37,602 nucleotides of DNA from Spirogloea muscicola (lineage: Eukaryota; Streptophyta; Zygnematophyceae; Spirogloeales; Spirogloeaceae), in NCBI GenBank assembly GCA_009602725.1, contig WELB01000149.1, positions 147,501 through 185,102 on the forward strand, given 5' to 3'. This document shows positions 9,223 to 20,400 of this stretch, one piece after another (within the stretch, counting starts at the first letter, position 1; each line of letters opens with the position of its first letter). The translations under genes were made by a program, and so were the position numbers. The notes below the pieces were generated by a model, which worked only from the letters and a program-made list of their open reading frames with translations, was not told where the DNA came from and made no database searches.

Positions 9223-9534
9223 CGGAGCTTACCACCACAGTCAGAGATCCTCCAGCAAGGCAGTGGCAATGGCCAACCTGAGGAACATATACAGAAATGT
9301 TGGGCTTACTTTGGCACAGAGACCTTTGTGGATGCAGCAAACTGAGTAGTAACAACTAGACGACTGTGTGAGCTTATTAGCTACAACACATCAGCTGGAT
9401 GTCAGACACTCAGGTCTAGCAGTTTATCTGTAGCACAACTCAGGCTGTTCTTGTGTATCTGGCTGTAGTACTGCCCGCTCCTGCCCTGGCAAGCATCTGT
9501 GCAACTTTTGCAAGCAGCAGTTCAATCTGGAAAG
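9223..9534. other. Intergenic, no gene seen
   Basis: Mixed-composition sequence between the alkyltransferase and the orphan minus-strand exon. The two genes converge here, so it should hold both 3' UTRs. TGTAA at 9218-9222 overlaps the alkyltransferase stop. Confidence 0.5.
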
Positions 9535-9650
9535 TCAGTGGCCAATCTCAACAATGCAGTACAGGCCAAGCAAGTGCACGATGTGTGCGAGCAGCGCAGC
9601 ATTGTTGAAGGAGTAGTGGCCACCAGGCCGCTTGGCAATGACATGGTCTC
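9535..9650 (-). CDS. Orphan C-terminal exon of an unidentified gene
   Basis: Minus-strand frame after an acceptor-like CCTCAG (bases at 9651-9656) encodes a well-formed peptide: GDHVIAKRPGGHYSFNNAAL, then AHIVHLLGLYCIVEIGH-stop, with TGA at 9535-9537. Codon use and hydrophobic pattern look like real protein. I do not recognise the family. A possible upstream exon (about 9785-9880, ending KTHKDMHYVCA) cannot be joined with matching phase, and a LINE 3' end begins at 9905. The gene may therefore be broken by that insertion. Confidence 0.4.
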
Positions 9651-9904
9651 CTGAGGCCTCAGCAATTTGTTGCGAATTGTAGCTAAATTCCTATGGTGTA
9701 TAGAATTGAAAATCAGCTTGAGATTCCTGGGTGGCCTAGAGCTGCACGGCTGCAGACTATTCTGTGCGCTGGAGGTATTATCAAGCACAAACATAGTGCA
9801 TGTCTTTGTGCGTCTTGCTGGACGCGACGATGCTCGGCACCTTGGAAGCGGCTGATACTTTGGCACAGCAGGACCATGTGCATGTTGCTCCTCTGACGAC
9901 CTTG

Positions 9905-10400
9905 GTTAGAGAGGGAAAGTGTGTATTAAGTGATGGAGGGCCTGTGTGGCCAAGTACAAAGGCAAGCACATTGACAGATGTACATCACCTGCTGCTAAGC
10001 TGACCGGCTCAGTAACCACGAGTCAGCACATAGAGGTCGCTAACTGATGCCCGCATACCGGACGGCAATCAACAAGCTCTTGTGCCACCAACGAAGGCTC
10101 GACCAGCTTTGTGATGCAACGCATGAGCCTGAGCTCGCTGCAGACATGCTGACACTCGATGTCGTAGAAATGACAATGAGTAGCCTGCCAGCGTGCCCAT
10201 CTGTGCTGGAAGCATATCCTCAAGTCGAGCATATCCCAGACTTGCAGATTTCACAAGTCGGGTATGGAAGCGGGGACCCATGCAGCCGAAAGTGTCAATT
10301 ACGGCTGGTAGGAGGTTATCACTGCGGAGGTAGTCAGAGTAGTGTAGGAGCCTTCCTCTGCTCTGCACCACCCACTGCGTGGCCAGCAATATGAGTCGAT
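9905..10400 (-). mobile_element. LINE 3' end, copy B (same subfamily as 472-835)
   Basis: Matches copy A through the 3' UTR (GTGTGTATTAAG, TGTGGCCAAGTACAAAGGCA) and coding end (LYVLTRGY-stop with stop at 10009-10011). It extends further upstream into DNLLPAVIDTFGCMGPRF, which aligns with EFFPLAIDTHGALGARW in the copy at 15737. The frame is broken at least once between the two conserved parts, so it is inactive. Confidence 0.75.
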
Positions 10401-10925
<525 letters not shown>

Positions 10926-11038
10926 NNNNNNNNNNNNNNNNNNNNNNNNNNNNNNNNNNNNNNNNNNNNNNNNNNNNNNNNNNNNNNNNNNNNNNNNNNN
11001 NNNNNNNNNNNNNNNNNNNNNNNNNNNNNNNNNNNNNN
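10926..11038. other. Assembly gap (113 N)
   Basis: Run of N. It lies 54 bases before the F-box start codon, so true N-terminal coding sequence could be hidden. Confidence 0.99.
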
Positions 11039-11092
11039 GCGCCCCCGCCAGCGGCGGCTGGCGGCGGCGGCGGCGGCGCGCGATGCGCCGCC

Positions 11093-14001
11093 ATGCTGCC
11101 GGACGCGCTCATGCTGGAGGTCTTCCGGCGGCTGTGCTACGCCGACCGCGCGCGCCTGGGCATGGCCAGCCGAGAGGTGCCTCTCCCCCCCCCTATCCTC
11201 CAAACCCTACCCCTAAGCCATGATCTTACTTACACCGTATTCTTATTCTTAATCTTAATCGCACTGACCAGCATCTCATTCGGTCACAATCTGCATCATT
11301 CAGTCAGTCTTCTGATCGTCCCTTCGCATGCTGACGCCGCCGTGGTGCGGCGCAGATGCGGCGGCTGGCGGCGGACTCGCGGCTGTGGCAGGAGCTGGAG
11401 CTCTTTGTGGTGCCGTCCGACGTGCATGGCCAGCACAAGCACCACACCCACTACAGCAGCCAGGCACTTGTCGACGTCAAGGTTCGGGCGGCCACCCTGC
11501 TGCCTGCCGGCTGGCGCCTGACCTCCCTCCTCCTTCCTGCTCAGCTTTCTCCTCAGCCCATCTGACTTCCTATTGCTGACGCGGAGTTACTAAGAGCGCC
11601 TGTTTGCCTAGCCTGTGGCTCCGCTACTGTGGTCATGAGCACCCTCTGCATGCACCTGGCTGGCTTTCACAGCCGCTCTTCTGTTCAGCAGCCGCATTCT
11701 TTCCTGCTCACTTCCCCACTCCCTACTCCTCCTCCCTCCTTGGCCAGGCACTGGTTGCCTCGGGCGCAGCGCTGGTGCTGGCGCCAGGCCCTGACGGACT
11801 CGATGGCCGCCGCGGCACAGCCAAGCTGGAGCTCCTTCTGGCACGCGCGCAGGGCCAGCTGCGCAGCGTCGCCATCCGGGACCTGCGCCTGCGGACCTCT
11901 GACCCGCTAGGGGGCCTGCCGCGCCTGCCGCTGCGTGCCGTCGCCCTCCTGGCCGCCTCCCGCGGCCTCCTGCACCTCGCGCTCGCCCAGCTGGTGCTGG
12001 CAGACTCCGACTTGGAGGCACTAGCCTCCGCGTGCCCGGGGCTTGTCACTCTCGACCTCCGCGACTGCCCCGCCAGCGCCGCCATGCTGCGTACGCTCGC
12101 TAAGCTGCATTGCCTGGAGACGCTCGCCCTCCAAGACCTCGAGGGCTGGTCAGCGCCCCAGCTCTCTCCCTGCGCTCTCTCTGCCTCTCTCCTCGCCCCC
12201 CTGACAGCTCCGCCTGCCTCCAGTCACTCAGCCTTCCTCTCCTCCCCTTTCCCCTTTCTTCCAACCCATTGACGACTTATGGACTCTCCTGTCAAACCTT
12301 ATTCCCTGAACCCTGAACCGTAAATCCTAAATGCCAAAGCTAAATCCTTAACCGGAAACCCTAACCGTAACCCCTAAACCCCAAACTCTACTACTCCAGT
12401 GCCCGACCCCAATCCTCCTGTCCTCCCTCTGCTTGCTCATCCCACAAGCACCTCAAGTTTCTCCTACCCATGCTTGGTCGCCTCTCTCTGCCTGCATCCA
12501 ACTCCTTTCGCCGCCCCCCCCCGCGGACTCCAAAACATGCTCCACATTCGTCGCTTGCTTGCTGACTGCAGTATGCTTGTCCAACCGGTGCTTTGCTGGC
12601 TGCAACTGCCTAAGACCGGCAACTGTGCAGGCGCGGCAATGGCGGCGGTGACGCGGTGCCTGGGGCAGACAACGTCGCCTCGCTCGCACGCGCGCTTCCG
12701 CGTCTGCGCTCGTTCTCGCTGGGCCAGTCGCCGTGGGACTCGTCAGTTGCCGGCGCGCTCCTGGGCGCCACCCGGGGGCCGCTGGAGCACCTTTCGTTCG
12801 GTCGCCGCGAGGAGTTTGCCACCTCGATGTTCCTGCAGCCCGACGGCAGCCACTTTGCGCCCGACCTTGCCCGTCACCACAAGCTTCGCTCGTGCGTGGG
12901 GCCTTCAGTCAATGCCACTTTCCTCCTAGCACCTCCTTCACTTTCCTCCCTCCTTGCTCCTCCCTCAGCACCTCCTCCTATGTCAATAGTAAAGTTGCTG
13001 TGTCAACTTGTGTCTTGAGTGAGTCTTTTTTGAGCTTGAGTAAGCTAGTCACTTAAGCCTACACCCCATCCCATGAACCATGCTGGGGCCACATGAATAG
13101 CCACTGTGACCCTACTTAAACCGTTGGTTCCAGATACAAGCCCTCCCCTCCATGGGTTGCCTCTCCAGCTCCTCCCTCATTCTCACGCACCCTATGATGC
13201 TTAATGTGTCCAGGCTCCTGCTTGGAGGATATGCGCTGTCCAATGAAGCCTTTGACGCCGTCGCCAGGGGCTGCCCTGAGCTGGAGACCTTGGAGCTCTG
13301 GCACGGCAGCATTGACGATGGCACGCTGGGCATTATTGCAGTGGCGCTTCCATTGCTCAAGGTCTCAGCTGCTGCATGTGCCTGTGCTGCACCAAGCGGA
13401 TACCATTGTCTGTGCTTATCATTGATCGTCTACGGCCGAGCTCCTAGGTATAGCAGCACCCACGATTTTGATGAGCCGGGCGGCCCACGCAGGTGCTGCG
13501 CGTGCTGTGCAACTACGGCGTGACCGATAAGGGCCTGGCATCGCTGGGGCAACGTTTAACTGTCCTTGAGGAGCTCGAGGTGAGGCACTATCCTGTCAAA
13601 TGGCCGCTTCCGCATGGCCGCCATCCAATGTTGTCAGACATCGTCACTCCTTGCGAGTGCGGGCAGGGCCCCTTGTCAGCCTAGCCCATTACTCGTCACG
13701 CTGGTAACTTCGCCATAGTCCCAAGCATTGCTCAAGCAAGCACGTGCCTAATTCTAAATATGGCCTGCCGGAGTGGTCTTGCGGCTTTCAGTTGGGATTT
13801 GTGTGCGAGAGTGACCCGTACGGGTACCCCCACGCAATCGATGACCTCCTTATCTCTGACGCCGGCCTTCTGCGGCTCTCTGGCTGCCGGGCGCTCAAGC
13901 GATTGTACATCGGTGGCGAGCTCTGGGCACCGATGGACTTTTTCACACACATTACTGCCGCAGGAGTTGACCGCCTCCGCACCACGCTGGGCACCTTCTA
14001 G
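11093..14001 (+). CDS. F-box protein with leucine-rich repeats
   Basis: Model: join(11093..11176,11356..11481,11748..12148,12631..12891,13214..13361,13493..13579,13792..14001), 438 aa, every junction in phase. Residues 1-42 form an F-box split by intron 1: LPDALMLEVFRRLCYADRAR, LGMASRE, then MRRLAADSRLWQELELF. Leucine-rich repeats follow: LRAVALLAASRGLLHLAL, CPGLVTLDLRDC, LHCLETLAL, LPRLRSFSL, LEHLSFG, CPELETLELW, LPLLKVLRVLCNYGVTDKGL, LEELE and ALKRLYIGG. F-box proteins bind Skp1 in SCF ubiquitin ligases and the repeats usually select the substrate; the target is unknown. The start is the ATG immediately preceding LPDALM, but the gap at 11038 means extra N-terminal residues cannot be excluded. 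Intron 3 (12149-12630) carries telomere-like sequence. Exon 7 (13792) begins after TTTCAG and is the least certain junction. Confidence 0.85.
12298..12390 (+). repeat. Degenerate telomere-like repeat inside an intron
   Basis: A run of CCCTGAA, CCCTGAA, CCGTAAA, CCTAAA, CCCTAA, CCGTAA, CCCCTAAA and CCCC units resembling the plant-type C-strand repeat CCCTAAA. It lies wholly inside intron 3 of the F-box gene. A shorter version (AAACCCTACCCCTAAGCC) is in intron 1 at 11202-11219. Confidence 0.7.
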
Positions 14002-14368
14002 GGGCTCATGGCGCATGTCAGCCTGTCCCCTTCGCTGGCCCTCTGACAAAGGTGGACTGACATCTCTTCCATTGCGCCAATTCGGAGGGGTTCAGATTTT
14101 AAGTTAGCACCTAAGCTCCTCTGCCTGCTGCAACTTGGTTGCTGTCTTTCTCCCCTGGCAGCTCCTGATTTGCCTCTTGGCACACCACAGCTAGGCTCAA
14201 TTATCTCTCATTTGACGAAGAGGGCTTTAAGCTGGACTTCCTTGGTAGGACCAAGCTGCATAAAGGAAGAGCCGGCAATGTCTCCTGCAGTCATTTGTCA
14301 TGCCAAGGGACGTCGAGTGCCATATCACGTTGATAGGGCCAATTGTAGCTAATTGCTTAGTGGTGTGT
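14002..14368. other. F-box 3' flank, no gene seen
   Basis: Non-coding sequence between the F-box stop and the first LINE-like motif (CAGCACTTTTCGGCCCATT at 14371). No ORF or RNA gene recognised. Confidence 0.45.
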
Positions 14369-14860
14369 CTCAGCACTTTTCGGCCCATTCGGACCTTGAC
14401 AAGGCAATGGCTGTGAGAGGCCAGCCTAAGGGAATGTACATAGGAAGGAGTAAGCAAGAGGTCTTTCTGGCCACTTCCGTTCCATGTTGTGCATTTGCAG
14501 GCAGGCCGCATTTGCAGGCAGGCCGCTCACTCTTCCGATGACATCTGTAAACACATAGAGACACACATCGATTTCTCTGGCCCCTTCGAAGCCTCGTCAT
14601 GCTCTTTCCTGGGCTGGCCTCTCACAGCAATCGCCCTCTACTAGAAGCTGGGTGTCTAGCTGGGTGGTATCTTTTTGGGGAACTTTTGGCCCTTGCCTAT
14701 TCTCTTTCGGGCTGGCCTTTCCCAGGCCAGCTCGAAAGGGCTGCCATCGACGTTTCCTTCTATGTTCTTCCTTTTGTAGCATTGTTTAGTCTGCACTCGA
14801 CTCTGCCTGAACAATGTATTGGCTTGAATTGGCCTCCCTTTCAATTCATGCGCCCCGCGC
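14369..14860 (+). mobile_element. Nested LINE 3' UTR fragments
   Basis: CAGCACTTTTCGGCCCATT (14371) with GACCTTGACAAGG, then CTTTCCTGGGCTGGCCTCTC and ATCGCCCTCTACTAG (about 14600-14645), and the module CAATGTATTGGCTTGAATTG ending in CAATTCATGCGC (14813-14853). All are LINE 3' UTR parts found elsewhere in the window. A perfect 17-bp tandem pair GCATTTGCAGGCAGGCC sits at 14491-14507 and 14508-14524. Confidence 0.6.
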
Positions 14861-14876
14861 GCCTTCTCTCTCTTCT

Positions 14877-15176
14877 ATGGACCTGGTGGCGTCCATGCTG
14901 GGAGGTGGCGCGCGGATCATAGCCGATGTAGTCACCACCGATGTGGTCGACAGCTCCAACCTGGGGCTCTCTGCCTCGCGGGCCGGCCACGCTGCCTCGA
15001 AGGCCGCTCGCTGCAAGGCGGCCAAAGCACTCCGACCACCCACCTGCCGACGAGTTCGTCCCCTTGGCGGTGGACGTGCACGGGGCTCTGGCTTCCTCTG
15101 GCCCCCTTCTCGTTCTTTGTTCATTCTTTTTTGGGCTGGCTTGTCCAGTCCCTATCCTCAATGGGCGAGCCCTTTC
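14877..15176 (+). pseudogene. LINE C-terminal domain fragment, frameshifted
   Basis: Encodes DLVASMLGGGARIIADVVTT, then SRAGHAASKAARCKAAK. After a frame change it continues HPPADEFVPLAVDVHGALAS. The same order is seen intact on the minus strand at 35700-35500. The coding match stops at about 15090, followed by 3' UTR-like TTGGGCTGGCTTGTCCAG and ATGGGCGAGCCCTTTCT up to 15176. Confidence 0.75.
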
Positions 15177-15480
15177 TAAAACAGGGGGAGGATGGATCAC
15201 TCAACAAGTACGAGTGAGGAGCCTCAGATCCGACAGACTAGCTGCCGGGAAACTATCACCCTGACGAAAGCCAGAGCCCGCAGCGAGAGCACGGCCAGCT
15301 CGCAGATGCAGAGCGTGGGCCATGGACCGCTGCAGGGATACAGAGAGGCGCATCCGATATACCTGAGCCCACGAGCCCGCGGCGTTGAAGTCGGCTGGCT
15401 CGCCGCGTCTGCGGGACACAGCCCGCCGCGCAAGCCTAGCCAATAGGTCAAGCCACTGGGACCCAAGAGCCTGTTTTACC
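15177..15480 (-). mobile_element. LINE 3' end in reverse orientation
   Basis: Minus strand encodes GSQWLDLLARLARRAVSRRR, GEPADFNAAGSWAQVYRMRL, SVSLQRSMAHALHLRAGRAL, and ends SDLRLLTRTC-stop at 15201-15203, followed by a short 3' tail (ATCCATCCTCCCCCTGTTTT). It is about 300 bases long and closely matches 35199-35490. It lies inside plus-strand LINE 3' UTR sequence, so it is nested. Confidence 0.8.
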
Positions 15481-15497
15481 ATTGCATCCTCAGGCCC

Positions 15498-15679
15498 CTT
15501 TGTAGCTCAGCATCTCTGATCTGCGGCTGCTTAGCAGGGGTTACTGAGTGTCTCGTAGCAGCTTTGTTTCTGTTACTTAGCGCTTCCCCTGGCCCCCTTC
15601 TCGTACTCTGTTCATTCTTTTTCGGGCTGGTTGTTCCAGCCCCTATTCTCAATGGGCGAGCACTTTCTTCTTTGTAGCT
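15498..15679 (+). mobile_element. 162-bp LINE 3'-end insertion with 10-bp target-site duplication
   Basis: Bases 15508-15669 are, by eye, identical to 16150-16311 and are flanked by the perfect direct repeat CTTTGTAGCT (15498-15507 and 15670-15679). The sequence without the insert, CCCCTTTGTAGCTGCTCACC, is present in reverse complement near 36170-36190. The insert begins in the last codons of the LINE ORF (ISDLRLLSRGY-stop) and ends GGGCGAGCACTTTCTT, which defines the element's 3' terminus. Confidence 0.85.
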
Positions 15680-15736
15680 GCTCACCGCTCTTAGGCCCCT
15701 CTGAACCTTTGTGCATTCTTTTTGGGCTGGCTTTTC

Positions 15737-16311
15737 GGCGGGCCACGTCTTCTCCTGGACGTGGTGACTACTGATGCCTATGACCGCTCACACCCAGCCA
15801 AATGTGCCACCACGGCTGGGTATGCGGTCGCCTGCGCTGCTCGGGCCAAAGAGCTGAAATACGCGGATCATCCGCGGGAAGACGAGTTCTTCCCGTTGGC
15901 CATCGACACACATGGGGCGCTGGGCGCTCGGTGGCTCGAGCTGCTCACCCAGCTCGCCCGCCACACCATCGCCCGGCGCTTCCATGGGGAGCCGGTTGAC
16001 TTCCCTGCAGCCGGGTCGCTGGCGCAAGTGTATCGAATGCGCCTGGCCGTCTCGCTGCAGAGGTCCATGGCCCGGGCGCTGCACCTTCGTGCCGGCAGAG
16101 CCCTCGCTGCTGCCTCTGGCTCTGGCCAGGGGACCCACTTCCAGGAGCCCAGCATCTCTGATCTGCGGCTGCTTAGCAGGGGTTACTGAGTGTCTCGTAG
16201 CAGCTTTGTTTCTGTTACTTAGCGCTTCCCCTGGCCCCCTTCTCGTACTCTGTTCATTCTTTTTCGGGCTGGTTGTTCCAGCCCCTATTCTCAATGGGCG
16301 AGCACTTTCTT
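15737..16311 (+). pseudogene. LINE C-terminal domain and 3' UTR
   Basis: Open from 15737 to TGA at 16187-16189. It encodes LLLDVVTTDAYDRSH, KYADHPREDEFFPLAIDTHG, GARWLELLTQLARHTIARRF, SLAQVYRMRLAVSLQRSMAR, HLRAGRALAAASG and ISDLRLLSRGY-stop. The arrangement RxDLV...DVVTTD...K.AKYADH is compatible with a PD-(D/E)XK nuclease fold like those of site-specific LINEs; that assignment is inference. The 3' UTR continues to 16311, where the copied 3' end stops. Confidence 0.75.
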
Positions 16312-16400
16312 TCTTCCTTCTCTTTCTTTTCTGGGCTGGCTTTGCCAGCCCCTCTTCTCTATGGGCGAGCCCTTTCCTTTCCCAGGCCCCACCTCTCTGA
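16312..16400 (+). repeat. LINE 3' UTR hairpin element
   Basis: Contains GGGCTGGCTTTGCCAGCCC (16333-16351) followed by CTCTTCTCTATGGGCGAGCC, the reverse complement of 7465-7516. Confidence 0.75.
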
Positions 16401-17431
16401 GGGCGAGCAATTTCTTTCTTGACTAGAAGCGTCATCCTTCGATTCGAGTAACAAATACCAAACCCTCCTCTGGGATTTGACACGGCACTAACAATCCTTA
16501 TTAGTGCCTTAGGCAATTAGGGGGGGGTGTGGGCCTCGGGGCCTGGCAAGCGGAGGGCGGGCAGGGCCAAGCGGGCCCGGCGCTTCGCGACAGGCGCGGG
16601 GTTACGCCCGCACCTGGGTGAGCCCCAGACACTTTGGTCGGCAGGTAGTCACTTGCGAGTAGCCAGAACCCTGGGACTGGCAGAGAGCCGTCGTTTACCG
16701 CTCAGTCACGCGCAACGTCCGGTCTTTGGCCGGGGGGATTTGACAGAGATTTGTCGCATATCAGGCGCCACGCCCGGGCGGCCCGAGCGGGCCCGTGCTG
16801 CGGCTGCCACGTGGCAAGAAGATTGCCATCGGACGGCCGAGGAGCGGCGGTATGGCGCCGACGGTACGGCGCGCGAAGCGGGGGCCCGCAAAGGGACAAG
16901 ATCAGGTGGTTTTCTGTGGCCCTGGGGAAGGGCGGGGGGAACAAGGGAGGGAGCAAGGGGGCAGGGGGTGGCCATGGCCTGGCCTGGCCCGAGGGACAGA
17001 CCGCCGCCGCGCCGCCCCGCCCCCGAGCTTCGGCTGTGGCGGCCATAGGAGAACCCAAGCGTCCGTCCCCTTCCTCAGCGCCCCCTAGGCCCCTCCAAAT
17101 TGCTTGCCTCGGAGGGCGCAGCCGCAGACTGCCGCAGCCGCAGGCGCAGCCGGAAAGCGAAGGATACGGCTGCCGATAACAGAAGAGCGGCTGTGATAGC
17201 CAGCCAGGCGCAGCCAAGAACGCGAGAGAGCGTTTCCCGCAAGGCCGCCGCGGCTCGGCGGCAGGAGCAGGTCTGCGGAGGCGCGGAGCCCGCGGACGGG
17301 CCGGCCTGGTTCTGGGGCCAGGAGCGACTCCGAGAAGAGTGCAGCCGAAGGGCGTTCATTGACGTGGAGTCGTTGGCGCGGACGCGAAGGCCTGCCTAGT
17401 GAGAGAAGAGGAGGCTCGCAGAGCTGCTGTC
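16401..17431. other. GC-rich upstream region of the CEMIP-like gene
   Basis: From about 16520 the sequence is strongly GC-rich and has overlapping open frames on both strands without family similarity. A palindromic G-box-like CCACGTGG is present at 16808-16815. A minus-strand frame 17359-17075 has one hydrophobic stretch (GCAWLAITAALLLSAAVSFA), but no other sign of being a gene. The promoter and 5' UTR of the downstream gene should be here. Confidence 0.4.
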
Positions 17432-20400
17432 ATGGCCGGATGGCCGATGGCGCCGCTCGTGGGTGCGGCGGCCCTCCTGGCGGTCCTGCTGGCGCAGGCC
17501 GCCGCGGCGCCCCAGCAGGCGGGCGACGTCTTCGCCGCGCCGTGCCCATTTCAGCCCGACCCGCCTCCAGGAGGTGCCGCCCGCCTGCTGCCGGAGGCCC
17601 GCAGAGTCCCCTCTCCGCACTGCAATCTGTCTTTTGTGTGTGTGTGTGTGTGTTTGTGTTTGTGCTTGTGCTTGTGCTTGTGCTTGTGCTTGTGCTTGTG
17701 CTTGTTTCTCAAGTCTGTGTTTGTGTTGGCTGCTGCTGTGGACTGTCGAGAGGACTGCATGCTTCTGAAGTGCTAGCTCAGCTCAAGCTCAAGTCCACCG
17801 TCATTGGGTATGGGACTCAAGGAATCAATCTAGGGATGGACATGCCACATTGTGCCATGAGCGCGTCCTCACTGCCTCCAGTCCTTGTCCTCCCCGCTGC
17901 TCGCTCGGCTGCAGGCTTCTTGAGGTGGAGCAGCGCCGCGACATGGGGCGGCGACGGCGTGCCCGGCGTGGGGCCCCGTGCCGGAGGCAACGCCACCATC
18001 CCGTGCGGCAAGGCCATCCTCCTCGACGTCCCTGCTGTCAGCCTCACGCTGCTCCTCATCCAAGGCTTCCTCAAGTGCGCCCCAAACCCCGCCCCATGTC
18101 TCACCTCCCTCATGCTGCAACTCTTGTTGCGCACGTCCCTCGTCACTGCTGACCTCTGGCCGCACCCCACGCCGCCTCCTCGCGTTCCCACCGCAGGTTC
18201 TTGGACAGCCCCTCGCTACCCGTCATCGCTCTCAACTCGAGCTACATCATCGTCCAGGGCCAGCTGACCATTGGCACGCCGACGGCGCACTTCAAGAGCA
18301 ACGCACGCATCACGCTCGTGCCCAACCCTGCCGGCCCCATCCAGTACCTCTTCTCCAGCGCGGCGCCCGCAGATGCCGCCAACCCTCGGATGCTTGGCTA
18401 CCAGGTCCTTGCTGTGGTATGCACAGCAGCCGCCCCTCTCTCCCAGTCAAGAACCATTCATGTATACTGCCTCTCTCCTTGTACCCTTTCCTCAGTCATT
18501 CTACATCATGCTTCTGGTATTTACAAGCGCTTCTGAGCCGCAGGTGGGCGGCCGAGTTCACTTGCATGGCATGCCCGCGGGCGCCACCACGGCGACCTTC
18601 ACGCGCCTGGCAGCCTCAGCGGCGCCAGGCGACAAACAGGTCGTGGTTCGGGCTAATGCATCTGGCTGGCCAGTGGGCGGCCAGGTCGTCGTGGCATCGA
18701 CGGACTACGACTACAAGCAGGCCGAGGTCGCAGTCATCACAGCAGGCAGGAACTCGTAGTCCCAAACTTCTCTGTCCTCCATCGTGCTCTCACCCTCCAT
18801 CACGGAAGGAGCTGACAGAGTACCCCTGCTTTCCTGCCATCGACAGTCCAGAGCAACGCCAGTGGTGGCAGCGTACTGGCCCTTGACCGGCCGCTCGCCT
18901 ACATGCACTGGGGCGGTGCACTGCTGCCTGATGGTGCCGGCGGCAATCTGGACCAGGGCGCCGAGGTTGCGCTTCTGAAGCGAAACATCCTCATCACCGC
19001 GCCGCCCTCCGACAACTTCGTGGGTAAGCGAGTGTACGGTCCCACTACCTAAAGTCTCTTACATCTCCGCATGCGCACTGCAACAAGTGTGAGCTATTCC
19101 CTTGGCTAAGACATGAAGCACGTCTCACCCAACCAGGGATGCCTCTGCTCCGGCCTGACATGCCTGCCAGAGACTGCCCCCCATGTCACAGGCGGCCACT
19201 TCATGGTCTTCTTCACAACCGTGGCGCAGTACATTGACGGAGTGGAGTTCACAAACATGGGGCAGCAGGGCACGCTGGGCCGCTATCCGATTCACGTTCA
19301 TATGTGCGGCAACCAGGCTGGCGGCACCACTGTTACTCGCAACAGCGTCCACCAAAGCTACCAGGTGTGCGGTGTAGGACGATGAAAAGGGGCAATGTAG
19401 TACAAGATAGACGGAGTAGGGAAGGCAGAGAGAGGAGGGGCATGTCCTGTTTGGCAGCACGATGTTCTCACCCGAAACCCCTCCCTCCTGCGCAGCGGTG
19501 CGTGGTGATCCATGGGACGGCAAATGTGACTGTTTCAGACAATGTGGCATATGACACGGCGGGGCACTGCTACATCACCGAGGAGGGTGGTGAGACGGGC
19601 AATGCCTTTCTGCGCAACCTGGGGCTGGCAACGCGCGCCGTTGCAACACTGATCCCCAATGAGTCGCCGCCCGGCCCGTCGACTGAGACCGATGACCAGC
19701 CAGCCACGTTCTGGATGAGCAACCCCAACAATGTCGTCGTTGGGAACTTCGCTGGTGGCGGTGACAACACGGGGTGCGTCATCTGTTCTCCTCCCTCCTC
19801 TTCTATCCTCACGCTCTCAAGGGGCACAGCTGGCTAACATTGCCACCACAATCGGTCTCACGGGCGTGCAGCTTCTGGTTTGAGCTGCGGGAGGCGGTGC
19901 GCGGCATCTCGGCTGACCTCCCGGGGAACAGTGCAGTCGTACCCTTCAACGTCCCACTGGGGGCCTTCACTGACAATGTTGCACACTCGTATGGGGCTGC
20001 CGGCTTCCGCACATACCCTCACGGCATGCGGCCACGTTTGCCCTCTGGGGTGAGCAAGCACTGTCTTGTGCCAGTCTACATTCATCCATACGATTGCAGA
20101 TGTCAATGGCAGACATGCTTTGGATGTCATATGATTTGAAACGCGTGCTCCTCTCCCGAGGGCTGTGTCCAGTGACTTGACCATAATCATGAGAACATGC
20201 AATGTCTGTTTCTATTCCAGGTTCCGACATCCGCCGTTTTCGCACGCCTGCGAGCTTTCAAGAATGGGTGGATAGGGTACGCAGCAAGCTAGCTGCAAGC
20301 TCGTAATGGCAAAGACCTAATATTGACATACAATGATTAGTTTTGAAGATGAACATGAGGCGCGCAAGAAGCCAGCAGTGTATCTTAATCTTACAAATGA

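Noticed and set aside
16430-16500. tRNA gene suggested by a TTCGATTCGAG string
   Set aside because: No cloverleaf arms could be paired around it. No convincing tRNA, rRNA or CRISPR array was seen anywhere in the window.
15788-16516. 242-residue minus-strand frame
   Set aside because: It is antisense to the well-supported plus-strand LINE C-terminus and its UTR.
17075-17359. Small minus-strand membrane protein upstream of the CEMIP-like gene
   Set aside because: One hydrophobic stretch in a GC-rich, Arg-rich frame is not enough; no conservation or splice evidence.
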